Shown here: one piece after another, positions 34,361-45,592 of the stretch | Layout: each line of letters begins with the position of its first letter | How positions within the stretch are numbered: the first letter of the stretch is position 1 | Origin: Acorus gramineus | Taxonomy: Eukaryota; Streptophyta; Magnoliopsida; Acorales; Acoraceae | Length of the DNA: 64,000 nt | Assembly (NCBI GenBank): GCA_030737835.1 | Contig: JAUJYN010000020.1 | Span: forward strand, 434,001 to 498,000 | Reading direction: 5' to 3' | Notes under the pieces: generated by a model | Told to the model about the DNA's origin: nothing | Databases searched by the model: none | Seen by the model: the letters and a program-made list of their open reading frames with translations, nothing else | Translations under genes and position numbers: made by a program

Positions 34361-35191
34361 CAAATCTTTTAAAAATTTCACATCTAATTCAAATTATTTT
34401 CTATAAACATTTTCAAATTTTTCCTCGAACATTTTTTCTACTCAATTCTTTCCTTCAAAATATTTAAATTTAAAAAAAAAGTAATATTTTTTTTACTCGA
34501 ATAAAAATAAGAAGTTAAAAAACAAAGAAGAAGACTTAAGAAAAAAGACTTAAGAAAAAAGTTAAAAAAATGGAGAGAATGAACAACAATCTTTTTTGTG
34601 TGTGAGGCCTAAATTCTTGGTATTTCCAAATTAAAGCAGTGACAATCACAAAAAAATGAATATCATTGGAATTTGATGCAACCAGAGCTCAATGAATGAA
34701 ATCAAATATAGTTTGTGGTATCCAATGGCCAAATATGAACCAATACGAATATTTTTTTAATCCAAAATTGACATTTCAAATCTTTTAAAAATTTCACATC
34801 TAATTCAAATTATTTTCTATAAACATTTTCAAAATTTTTCCTCGAACATTTTTTCTACTCAATTCTTTCCTTCAAAATATTTAAATTTAAAAAAAAGTAA
34901 TATTTTTTTTACTCGAATAAAAATAAGAAGTTAAAAAACAAAGAAGAAGACTTAAGAAAAAAGACTTAAGAAAAAAGTTAAAAAAATGGAGAGAATGAAC
35001 AACAATCTTTTTTGTGTGTGAGGCCTAAATTCTTGGTATTTCCAAATTAAAGCAGTGACAATCACAAAAAAATGAATATCATTGGAATTTGATGCAACCA
35101 GAGCTCAATGAATGAAATCAAATATAGTTTGTGGTATCCAATGGCCAAATATGAACCAATACGAATATTTTTTTAATCCAAAATTGACATT
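34361..35191. repeat. 416-bp tandem duplication, two nearly identical copies
   Basis: Copy 1 (34361-34776) and copy 2 (34777-35191) both run CAAATCTTTTAAAAATTTCA to AAAATTGACATT. Only indels in A/T runs are visible. Segmental tandem duplication, recent by its identity. Confidence 0.93.
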
Positions 35192-35495
35192 GACGTACAT
35201 CTTCACATGCTGCATGCGTACAAATTGTAGGGTCTAAAAATAAGGCCCACCAACTATGCTCCACGTATCGGCAGCCCATGTCCCAATTGACAAGGGCCCA
35301 CGATCCAGATCGCCCACTATGATGGATCCGGCCCATCGAACCCTCCATAATGACCACCAAAAAATATCAAGTCAGATTTGGGATCAGATCCCAACAGAAA
35401 ATATAATTTTGAGAATCATCAGATCATAGAATCTCATGCAAATCTTAGATTATATGTTCGATTTGGAACTATCCTTAACTGATTTTTCAAATCCC
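35192..35495. other. Intergenic stretch, no gene seen
   Basis: Short frames only. It contains GC-richer non-repetitive sequence (35,240-35,345) with no recognised protein. Confidence 0.45.
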
Positions 35496-35499
35496 AGTA

Positions 35500-35543
<44 letters not shown>
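35496..35543. repeat. (TA)n(GA)n compound microsatellite
   Basis: About 11 TA followed by about 10 GA units. It directly abuts the outer end of the inverted-arm element. A (TA)n run likewise abuts the other end at about 54,580-54,610. Confidence 0.95.
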
Positions 35544-35909
35544 TGATTACCTGCGGCCGAACGGCAGGTGTGGATTTGGTGTGGGCCGTTCGATCAGGAA
35601 CACATGGATCTGACGGTGGAAAAAAATTAAAAATCCACTGAAACAGGTCACAGCAGTCTCTCCCGGTTAACACTCTCTCTCCCCTCAAAATATTTTTTCA
35701 GATCTCAGAATTTGAGATCCACACTTCTCTCATCTCTCTGTATAGAATCTAAATTTGTTTTCAAACCCTTCTCATCTCCCTCACCAGATCTTTGAAAGAT
35801 CCATCACCACCGTCAGATCCTCCGTCTCCACCTCTGCTGTGACGCCCTATTCGACCTCCCTCGGCTGCCACCACCCGTTGCGGCCATCACCACCCCTACC
35901 ACCACCTGC

Positions 35910-35914
35910 TGCGG
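35910..35914. repeat. Target site duplication TGCGG (pair TGAGG at 48210-48214)
   Basis: One mismatch separates the two copies, consistent with an older insertion than those with perfect duplications. Confidence 0.8.
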
Positions 35915-37966
35915 TGTTATATATGTGTCACTTTTAGCCTTCTGGTCACCTTTGGGACATTTCTGACAGTTTTTCAACTTTTTCTTTTTTCGATCGGAAC
36001 CGCTAAAATTTTAGACTTTTAGCTATCATCATGAGCTTGAGAACTCCGATTGAAAATCTAACTGCACATTATGTGTCTTGGTGCCATTTCAAACCACTCA
36101 CGAAAATTTCATCGAATTCCGGTAACGTTTCAGAATTTGGCAGTTCCGAATCGTATCCGGGTTTTGACCGAGTGGGAATGTCAAAGGGGGACTTGACCAA
36201 GTCAAAGAAGACTTTGACCAAGTAAAGTTTGACCATTGACTTGGTCAAATTCTTTTGTTTTTTTGTGTGGTTAGGTTGACTCAAAGTCAAACATTGTTCC
36301 AAGTGTGTGTGTGTGTGTGTGTGTGGCCCTTTAAGTGGGCGTCTCCCCTTCTTTCCCCTTCTATTCTCTTCTCCATCTCTCACACTCACTCCATCTCACT
36401 CCCTTCCCTTTGTTTGTTCCATTAGAGCTAGTAGAAGAAGAAGAAAGGGAAAACCCTAGAAGGGAAAAAGATAGGTAAGGGTTGGATCTATCTTTCCATG
36501 GTTTTTGTTTTGCTTTCCCCTTTGTTTACCTCCCTCTCATGGCTTCTCCTCCCCCCTGTTTTCAGCCATTGTTAGGGCTGAGAGTGGCTGAGGTGGTGGT
36601 GGTCTTGGTGGTGGCGATTTGGTGCGCAAAGGGCACCCGAGTTCCCTCCCTTGTTCTTCCTCTCCTTGGGTAAGTCCTTCTCCTCCCTATGCTTGTTTAG
36701 ATGCTTGTTTAGGGTGTGTAAATGGTCATGCATGCTATGCATGGGTGTTAGGGGGGTGTGGGAGGGCTGAGGAGGGGGTGGAAGGGGCTCGGGCACGCGT
36801 GCGGAGTCATCCGAGTGCGCGCGTCTGCGGGCGCAGGCAGGCACTGGCGCGCGCAGACCGGCGCGCTGGTGAGCGAGCGCGTGTACGCGCAGACGCGCGG
36901 GCGTGCGCGCGGGGTGCTGCGCGGGCGCGCAGTGCGCGCGGGTATGCAATGGCTGGGGGCGCGCGAGCGTGCGCGCCCGAGCAGCAGCACGTCTAGGCGC
37001 GCGGGCAGGGGTGCGGCAATGCGTCTGGGGCGCAGGGGCGCGTGCGGGCGTGCGCATTCGTGCGTGCGCGTGCGGGGGGCCATGCGTATGGCTGCCCGAG
37101 GGCCCTGGAGGAATTCTTGAGAATTCATGACATTATTAGCGTTACAAATCGGTGTCGACGGATCCAAGAGGATCGTATCCGTGTGAGTAGGCTGTCTTCT
37201 CCTTTTGGTTGGATCCGATGTAGGGACTCCCCGGCGTTGGCTAACCTGACAGAGGGCTCCCGTCTGTAGGTACCTCCGATGCGTCGGACAGTACTGATAG
37301 TGGGAGTATACCAGGTGGAGGCTACGGAGTGTGGGAGAGGCTACCGGGTGGACCAGGGGTGGAGAGCGGTCTAGTATGCCCCAAGAGGCCCATGTCACCC
37401 CAGTAAAGGGTGAGGGTGAGGGGGGAGGTGGGTTGGCGATGAAACGACCCACTAGAATGTGTAGTTGCTCCCGTTTTAGGGACTATAAATTATTTAAGGT
37501 TAATATGAATTGTGATGCATGGGTTGTGCTATTCACTGAGCGTGTGGCTCACCCCTCGCATATTCTTTTCCTCCAGTTATATCTGAGTCAGATCTGAAGG
37601 AGGAGCTCCCCGAGGCACCACAGCAGTAGCGGAGCAGCGTCACGTTCTGCGAGTGAGAGGCCATCAGCATCCCCTTCTTGATTGTATGTATTGTTATCCG
37701 TGCTTGGGCACACGTTTGTATTTTGATGTCGTTGTGTATATTGGCTCTCATAGGACAGTTGATTATGTATTCGGGTCTGTAATATGTCTTTGAATTACAG
37801 ACTCAGTCGTTTAAGCTTCCGCTATTTGTATATATTATGTCAGCCACCTTATTGTTTGTGTTGTCATTTTCGATGTTGTTTAGAGTATTTTATTGATCTC
37901 CTGTATAGACTGCTGATATTATATATATTTGCCACGTATCGGGGACGGCCGCCCTGGGGCGTGACA
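35915..37966 (+). repeat. 5' LTR of gypsy element, with ~0.56-kb deletion (2,052 bp)
   Basis: Matches the 3' LTR except that the segment equivalent to about 46,815-47,350 is gone. The join is GGCTGCCCGAGG/GCCCTGGAGG, near GCCC microhomology. The microexon and its acceptor are in the lost part. The donor-like GGTAAG at 36,670 remains. Confidence 0.92.
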
Positions 37967-37971
37967 AAAGT

Positions 37972-37983
37972 TGGTATCAGAGC
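37972..37983 (+). other. Primer-binding site, initiator tRNA-Met
   Basis: TGGTATCAGAGC, five bases after the 5' LTR. Confidence 0.92.
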
Positions 37984-39040
37984 CTGGTCCTGTCAGAGCC
38001 AATTGTTTTCTTAGAGATGAGTCCTAGGATTTCTATATGAGTATTCTGATCCTAGTGTCTGTTTTCTTAGGTTGCTGATATGCCTCCTCGTAGAGGAATG
38101 CGTGGACGTGGTCCCTCTCGGCCTTTGGAGGTTCCCGGACCTACCAGAGGTGAGGAGTCTACTGGAGAGTCCTCGGCTATGAGGCCAGGACCGGCGCAGG
38201 AGCCTCCTGCATGGGAGCGTGCTTACGCTCGTATTGCAGATCTGGTGGAGACTCAGACCAGAGCACTGGAGGCCCAGACTAGGGCGTTAGCTGAGCAGGC
38301 ACGAGAGATCCAGGAGCTGCGGGCGGCCCGCGAGGCTGTTCCACAGGTCCCCTTGGTGGCAGATCCACCGGTGGTGCCCGACGTACCCCCTGTTCCCGTG
38401 GTGATTCCGGTGGTGGGAGTTCAGGATCCCCTAGAGAGGGAGGTGGAGCTAGAGGCTGCAGCACGGGTGCATCAGAGCGGCCTCACTGCCTTTCTGAAGC
38501 TCCACCCTCCCGAGTTCCATGGCCAGACGGCGGACCCCCTTGCCCCTGAGCGTTGGTTGATGGAGGTGGACAAGATCTTCTCGACCATGCACTGCACCGA
38601 CCGCCAGCGTGTCTCCCTGGCCACCTTCATGTTGAAGGGTAGCACCGCCGACTGGTGGGCTACCCGATCGGTGGACATCCCCGAGGGAGTGGAGCGACTA
38701 CTATGGGCTGGGTTCCGGAGGTACTTTCTGGAGGAGTACTTCCCGTTTTTGACACGCCAGATCGTGATGCGAGAGTTCGAGCAGCTGACGCAGGGCTCCA
38801 TGTTAGTCGCTAAGTACTCCACACACTTCACGAGGCTTTCCAGGTTCGCCCCCGCCTTGGTGATGGATGAGGAGACGCGATGCCGTCGTTTCGAGATGGG
38901 CCTCATTAGCACCATCCGGGTGCATGTCACTTCTCAGGCGTTCACGAGGTACTCGGACTTGGTGTCTCGGGCGAAGACAGTCGAGCGAGACCTTGGGGTC
39001 CCTTTGGGGCTTCCAACCCCTTCTGTAGACCAGAGACCCC

Positions 39041-39045
39041 CCAGG
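39041..39045. repeat. Target site duplication CCAGG (pair 41760-41764)
   Basis: Flanks the solo LTR in gag exactly. Removing the LTR and one copy restores the frame, which shows the copy was inserted into a once-continuous gag. Confidence 0.93.
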
Positions 39046-41759
39046 TGTTATATATGTGTCACTTTTAGCATTCTGGTCACCATTGGAGCATTCTGGCAGT
39101 TTTTTTACTTTTTCTTTTTTCGATCGGAACCGCTAAAATTTTGGACTTTTGGCTATCATCATGAGTTTGAGAACTCCGATTGAAAATCTAACTGCGTATT
39201 ATGTGTCCTGGTGCCATTTCAAGCCACTCACGAAAATTTCATCGAATTCCGGTAACGTTTCAGAATTTCACAGTTCTGAATTGTATCCGGGTTTTGACCA
39301 AGCGAAAAGTCATTGGGAGACTTGACCAAGTCAAAGATGACTTTGACCAAGTCAAGTTTGACCCTTGACTTGGTCAATTGGTTTTGTTTGTTAGTGTGGT
39401 TGGGTTGACTAGGGTCAAAGTTCACTTAACCTAATTTTTTCTAAGTGTAAGTGGTGTGTGTGTGTGTGTGTGGTGTGTGTGGCCCCTTAAGTGGGCGTGC
39501 ACCCTCTCCTTCTCCTATTCATCTTCTTCTCTCTCACTCACTCACAAATCTCTCAACCCCTCTCTTTAAATCCATCATTTGATCTAGTAGAGGTGCTTGA
39601 ATTAAGAAGCCCTAGAAGAAGAAAAGGAAGGTGAGGACCCGATCTATCTTCCTATGGTCTCGGTTTCGATTTCCCCCTTGTTGACCTCCTCTCTTAGCTC
39701 CCTTTTCTCCTCTGTTTTTCAGCCTTGCTAGGGCTGAGGGAGGTCTTGGTAGTGGTGGCTTTGGTGGTGGCGTTTCGGTGCGCGAAGAGCACCCGATCTT
39801 CCCTCCCTTCCTTTCCTCCCTTGGGTAAGCCTTCCTCCCCCCTAATTCTTGTTTAGATGCATGATTAGGATGTGTTTTTGAGTATGCATGGTATGCATGA
39901 GTATTTGGGGTGTGGGAGGGCTGAGGGGAGTGGTGGGGTGGGCTCGGGCGCGCGTGCGGACTCATCTGCGCGAGTCTGCGCGCGCAGGCAGTGCAGGCGC
40001 ATGCAGTCGGGCACGCTGGGGGCGTGCGCGCGTACGCGCGGACGCACAGGCCTGCGCGAGAGCGTGCGCGTGGAGTGCTGTGCGGGGGCGCAGTGCACAA
40101 GGTGCGCGCGGGGTGCTGCGCAGGGGCACAGTACGCGCGGCTAGAGGCAGGGCTGGACGCGCGGTGTGCGCGGGGGCGCGCGAGCATGCGCACGCCCACG
40201 GCAGCGTGTCTGGGCGCGCGGGCAGGGGCGTGGCAACGCGCCTGGGCGCGCGGGCTGGGGCGCGGCAGTGCGCCCGGGGCGCGGGCGTGCGTGCGTGCGT
40301 GCACACCCGTGCGTGTGCGTGCGGGTGGCCGTGCGCATGGCTGCCATGGGTGCGGGAGGATGTCGGGGCACTCGGGCTCGCGTGCGTGCGGGCCGTATGC
40401 ATGCTTGTCCGAGTGTAGGGTATTTCTAGCGTATTTCTAGCGTATTTCTTGTGTATTTTACTCACCATTTTGGTTTCCCATGTCTTGCAGATCTTGACGG
40501 GCGATCACGCGACGACCCGGGTATTGGTGAGTGGGACAATCCAACCCAGTAGGGAGGCGTTCGATGCACGTAGGCGTGCATTGCCCTCCCCTGGGGCACC
40601 ATAGTTGCATATTAACTAGTGTTAAATATAAAGTGTGCTATGCATGATCATTATGTTGTATCGATGCCCCCTTTAGACTTTGTATGCTAGCGATATGCAC
40701 GCTTATATTATGGATAGAGACCTACGCATCCTGATACCATGTTTTCATGCTAGGAAAGCCTCAACCTACGCATGTTTCCCATTTAGTTTAATTTATTTAA
40801 ATCAAATGCGAGCTTATGGTTATTAGCATGCCTTAGAGAATATTATAACCTCATTGTTATAATATGTGTCTCCCCGCATCTTAGTTATGCGCCCTGGAGG
40901 AATTCTGAAGAATTCATGACATTAGTAGAGCTGCAATTCGGTGTCGACGGATCCAAGAGGATCGTATCCGTGTGGGTAGGCTGCTTCTCTTCCCTTTGTT
41001 GGATCCGTGTAGAGACTCCCCAGCGTTAGACAGGCTGTCCTGACAGAGGGCTCCCATCTGTAGGTACCTCCAATGCGTCGGACTGTGCTGATCGTGGGAG
41101 TAGACCAGGCGAGCTACGGAGTGGAGGAGAGACTATCGGTGGACCAAGGGTGATTAACAGCCTAGTCAGTCCCAAAAGACCATGTCACCAGTTTGAGGGT
41201 GAGGGTGAGGGTGTGGTGGGTCGGCGATGTAGCGACCCACTGGATTGTGTAGTTACTGCCACTTAGAGGCTATAAATAATTTGAGGTTAATATGAATTGT
41301 GATGCATGGGTTGTGCTATTCACTGAGCGTGTGGCTCACCCCTCGCATATATTTTTCTTCAGTTATATCTGAGTCGGATCTGAAGGAGGAGCTCCCCGAG
41401 GCACATCAGCAGTAGCGGAGCAGCGTCACGTTCTGCGTGTGAGAGGCCATCAGCATCCCCCTTTGATTGTATGTATTGTATTCCGTGCTTGGGCACACGT
41501 TTGTATTTCATTTGGATGTCGTTGTATATATTGGCTCTCACAGGACAGTTGATTATGTATCGGGTCTGTAATATGTCTTTTGAATTACAGACTCAGTCTT
41601 TTAGCTTCCGCTATTTGTGTATATATTATGTCAGCCTCATTGTTGTCTGTGTTGTCATTGTTGATGTTGTTTAGAGTATATTATTGACCTCCTGTTTAGA
41701 CTGCTGATATTATATATACCATTGCCGCGCCTCGCGGACGGCCGCCCTGGGGCGTGAAA
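39046..41759 (+). mobile_element. Solo gypsy LTR inside gag (2,714 bp)
   Basis: TGTTATATATG start, perfect CCAGG duplication, end GGCGTGAAA where others have GGCGTGACA, so the terminal CA is mutated to AA. It has a donor-like GGTAAG at 39,825, acceptor ending 40,490, microexon 40491-40526, donor at 40,527, and acceptor ending at 41,362. GC-rich block about 39,930-40,370. Same subfamily as the host element. Confidence 0.92.
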
Positions 41760-44700
41760 CCAGGAGCCGGGACCAGGGACATCGCAAGAAGAAGCGGCCC
41801 CGCTTTGATCAGTCAGCGGCTGCCGCTACTCCAGTCGATGTGGTGCCAGTGCGAGGTCCAGCACCCATTGCAGCAGTACCAGTCCAGGCCAGGCAACCGG
41901 AGAAGCGGCGTTGTTTCCATTGTCAGCGCGTCGGGCATATTTTATATAATTGCCTTGATGCTGGCCGACCCCGTGTGCAGCTGCAGCAGCAGCAGCAGCC
42001 ACAGCGTCAGCAGCAGCAGCCACAGGGTGGCCGAGTTGACCAGAGGAGGCAGCCAGTGCAGCCTGCGAGGCGTGCCCCTGCTCCTCAGCCGCAGTTTGTT
42101 CAGGGTCGAGTTGCAACGCTTTCAGCCGAGGAGGCGCAGGCTTCGGGTAGCGTGGTCCGAGGTATTGTTTTGATCTCCCAGCTCCCTGCATATGTGTTAT
42201 TTGATTCCGGAGCCACGCACTCGTTCGTGTCTCCCGTTTTTGCGAGACGGATGGGCGTGGCGTCCGCCCCTCTTGATGTTATGCTGGAGATATCATTGCC
42301 CATCAGAGACCGTATTCTCCTCCGTTCTGTTTATCGAGGGTGTACTGTGGTGATTGCGGAGCATGAGTTTCCAGTAGAGTTGGTAGAGCTCGCCATGACG
42401 GACTTCGATGCCATCCTGGGAATGGATTGGCTCTCAGCTAGTCACGCCAGCATCGACTGTTTTGCGAAGTCGGTGTCTTTCCACCTTCCGGGTCGGAGGT
42501 CTTTCCAGTTCGTGGGCGATCGTGACATAGCCCCTTTGGGGTTCGTGTCATCTATCCAGGCGTGGAGACTCCTTCAGGGAGGATGTGAGGGCTTTCTGGC
42601 ATATATTGCTGAGGAGGACGCACCACTGCGGGCAGATATCAGTCAGACTCCGATCGTGGTGGAATATCCAGAGGTTTTCCCCGATGATCTTCCGGGATTA
42701 CCGCCGGATCGCGCGATCGAGTTTGAGATTAATCTAATTCCGGGGACCGAGCCGATTTTGAGAGCTCCGTACCGGATGGCCCCAGCAGAGCTGAAGGTGC
42801 TCAAGGAGCAGTTGGAGGAGTTGCTTGAGAAGGGCTTCGCACGTCCGAGTGTTTCTCCGTGGGGAGCCCCTGTTTTGTTCGTCCGGAAGAAGGACGGTTC
42901 GCTGCGTCTTTGTATTGACTACAGGCAGCTGAACAAGCGGACCGTGAAGAACAAGTACCCCTTGCCACGGATTGACGATCTGTTTGACCAGCTCCAGGGA
43001 GCGCGTGTCTTTTCTAAGATCGATCTCCGTTCAGGCTACTATCAGCTGAAGATCCGGGAGTCAGATATTCCAAAGACGGCCTTTCGTACCCGTTATGGGC
43101 ACTACGAGTTCCGAGTACTGCCGTTTGGGTTGACGAATGCGCCGGCAGCCTTCATGGATCTGATGAACCGGGTGTTTCGGCCCTTCCTCGACTCCTTCGT
43201 AGTAGTCTTCATCGATGATATTCTGGTGTACTCGAGGAGTCTTGAGGAGCACGCTGACCATCTCCGCACTGTCTTGGAGACTTTGGCCCGACATCAGTTG
43301 TTCGCCAAGTTCAGTAAGTGCGAGTTTTGGTTGGAGCGTATGGCCTTTCTAGGCCACGTGATTTCCGGCGAGGGCATATCTGTGGACCCGGACAAGACGC
43401 TCGCCGTGTCGAATTGGTGTCGACCGTCGAACCCCACAGAGATTCGGAGCTTCCTGGGTTTAGCGGGTTATTATCGGAGGTTTGTCGAGGGTTTCTCGAA
43501 GATAGCTGTTCCTCTGACCCGCCTCACTCAGAAGGATGTCCGGTTCGAGTGGTCCCCAGCTTGCGAGGAGAGCTTCCTGGAGTTGAAGCGAAGGCTCACC
43601 TCAGCGCCAGTTCTTACCATTCCGTCTGGGAGTGGTGGATTCGCAGTCTACTCCGATGCATCGCGGTTGGGTGTGGGTTGCGTCCTGATGCAGTACGGTA
43701 AGGTTGTGGCTTACGCGTCACGTCAGTTGAAGCCCCATGAGCAGAATTACCCCACCCACGACTTAGAGTTAGCAGTGATCATCTTTGCGCTGAAGATGTG
43801 GAGGCACTACCTCTATGGCGAGGAGTTCGAGCTCTTCACTGATCACAAGAGCTTGACTTATTTGCAGTCCCAGCCGGAGCTCAACATGCGTCAGAGACGT
43901 TGGGTCGAGTTCCTGAAGGACTATGATTGTGACATCGCTTACCATCCGGGTAAGGCGAATGTCGTGGCCGATGCTCTCAGCAGGCAGCCCTTGGGCATGG
44001 CCGCCCACTTGGCTGTACGTCGTTGGAGGCTTCTGGAGGAGGCCGCTTGCTGGATCAGCGTTCGAGAGACTCCTGCGGGTGGCTTTTTGGCCAGGCTAGT
44101 GGTGCAGCCCGTTCTTCTCGACGAGATCCGCACGGCCCAGGGGCAGGATCCTCACTTTCTAGTCCTCTCTAAAGGCGTCGCCCGGGGCGAGCGTCCGGAC
44201 TACCAGATTCGCGAGGACGGAATCCTGCGGTTCAGAGGTCGAGTATGCATTCCTGACGACGCAGAGCTAAAGCAGAAGATCTTGGACGAGGCCCATCGTT
44301 CGAGGTACACAGTGCATCCTTGTGGCACGAAGATGTACAGGGGCCTTCGTCGTGGCTACTGGTGGCGCGGGATGAAGGCGGATATTGGCCGTTTTGTTGC
44401 TCGTTGCTTGGTATGCCAGCAGGTGAAGTCGGAACATCAGCGTCCTGCGGGGAAGCTGCAGTCCATTGAGATTCCTCAGTGGAAGTGGGAGCAGATCACC
44501 ATGGACTTCGTTTCGGGTTTGCCGAGGTCACGTTCGGGTCGCGATGCCATCTGGGTAATCGTCGACCGACTGACTAAGTCCGCTCATTTCCTCCCCATTC
44601 AACTCACCGATTCTCTGGACACCCTGGCGCAGTTGTTTGTCTCCGAGATTGTTCGTCTCCATGGCACTCCCGTCAGCATCATTTCTGATAGAGACGCGAG

Positions 44701-45412
44701 ATTTACTTCGAGGTTCTGGCGTAGCCTTCAGCACGCCCTTGGTACGAACCTCCACTTCAATACAGCGTTTCATCCGCAAACAAACAGCCAGTCAGAGAGG
44801 ACGATTCAGACCCTGGAGGACATGCTGTGAGCTTGCGTTCTCGACTTTGGGGGCAGTTGGGAGAGGCATCTTCCGTTGGTGGAGTTTGCCTACAACAACA
44901 GCTACCACTCGAGTATCCGGATGGCACCATACGAAGCGCTCTATGGCCACAGCTGCAGGTCCCCCTTGTGTTGGGACGAGGTCGGAGAGTGCCAGTTGGA
45001 GGGACCAGAGATCATCCACCAGACCTCAGAGATGGTCAAGATGATTCGCGAGCGTATCCGAGTCGCTCAGAGCCGTCAGAAGAGCTACGCCGATCGTCGT
45101 CGCCGTGAGCTCGTCTTCGAGGTTGGTGACCATGTTTTCCTGAAGGTGTCCCTGATGAAGGGCATCTTCCGTTTCGGTGTGCGGGGCAAGCTGAGTCCGC
45201 GTTTCATTGGGCCGTTTCTCATCCTCGAGCGGGTTGGAGAGGTGGCCTATCGCATAGCCCTGCCCCCACAGTTGGCTCAGGCCCATGACGTCTTCCATGT
45301 CTCGCAGCTGAGGTGTTACGTCCACGATCCTGCTCACGTTATTCCGTTCGAGCCGCTCGTCTTTGAGCCGGACTTGTCATTCGTGGAGCAGCCGATCGAG
45401 ATCCTGGACTGA

Positions 45413-45579
45413 CGCGAGAAGAGGCTCCGCACCAAGACCGTCCAGCTGGTTAAGGTGCGATGGCAGCACCGTTCTGGTGCCGAGGCCACTTGGGAGCGCT
45501 AGGACACCATGCGTGGCGCATATCCGCATCTTTTCCCTTCCTAGATGTTTTTGTATTTATTTTGTGGACAAAATTTCCT
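45413..45579 (+). pseudogene. Downstream pol tail coding beyond the stop
   Basis: After the TGA the same frame still resembles the pol tail of sister copies: an RREKRLRTKTVQL-like stretch, then VKVRWQHRSG and ATWER. It corresponds to the tail region where chromoviruses carry a chromodomain. Its translation depends on the TGA being recent. Confidence 0.6.
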
Positions 45580-45590
45580 AAGGGGGGAAG
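45580..45590 (+). other. Polypurine tract
   Basis: AAGGGGGGAAG directly before the 3' LTR at 45,593. Confidence 0.9.
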
Positions 45591-45592
45591 AA

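Larger units (their letters stand above)
38080..45412 (+). pseudogene. gag-pol: Gypsy gag-pol, one frame, broken by solo LTR and a premature TGA
   Basis: The ATG at 38,080 starts MPPRRGMRGRGPSRP. Segment 1 (38080-39045) is the Gag domain, with PPEFHGQTADPLAPERWL and FRRYFLEEYFP. A solo LTR (39046-41759) then interrupts, and the frame resumes at 41,765 exactly in phase. Next come the [14 protein letters not shown] knuckle (41912), protease with FDSGATHSF (42200), RT with [20 protein letters not shown] and the FIDD catalytic site (43208-43219), and RNase H (DASRLGVGC, 43652). The integrase has a HHCC zinc region (44294-44420) and DDE residues in [13 protein letters not shown] and SQSERT. A TGA at 44828-44830 stops the frame inside the integrase; the same frame continues to 45,412. 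That terminal TGA is itself a change from CGC in sister copies. No other breaks seen. Confidence 0.92.

Noticed and set aside
35118-35360. 80-codon minus-strand frame
   Set aside because: No recognisable motif and half of it lies in the tandem duplication.
36069-36389. ORF with HTHTHTHT run and lysine-rich part
   Set aside because: It is the antisense of an LTR with a (TG)n run.
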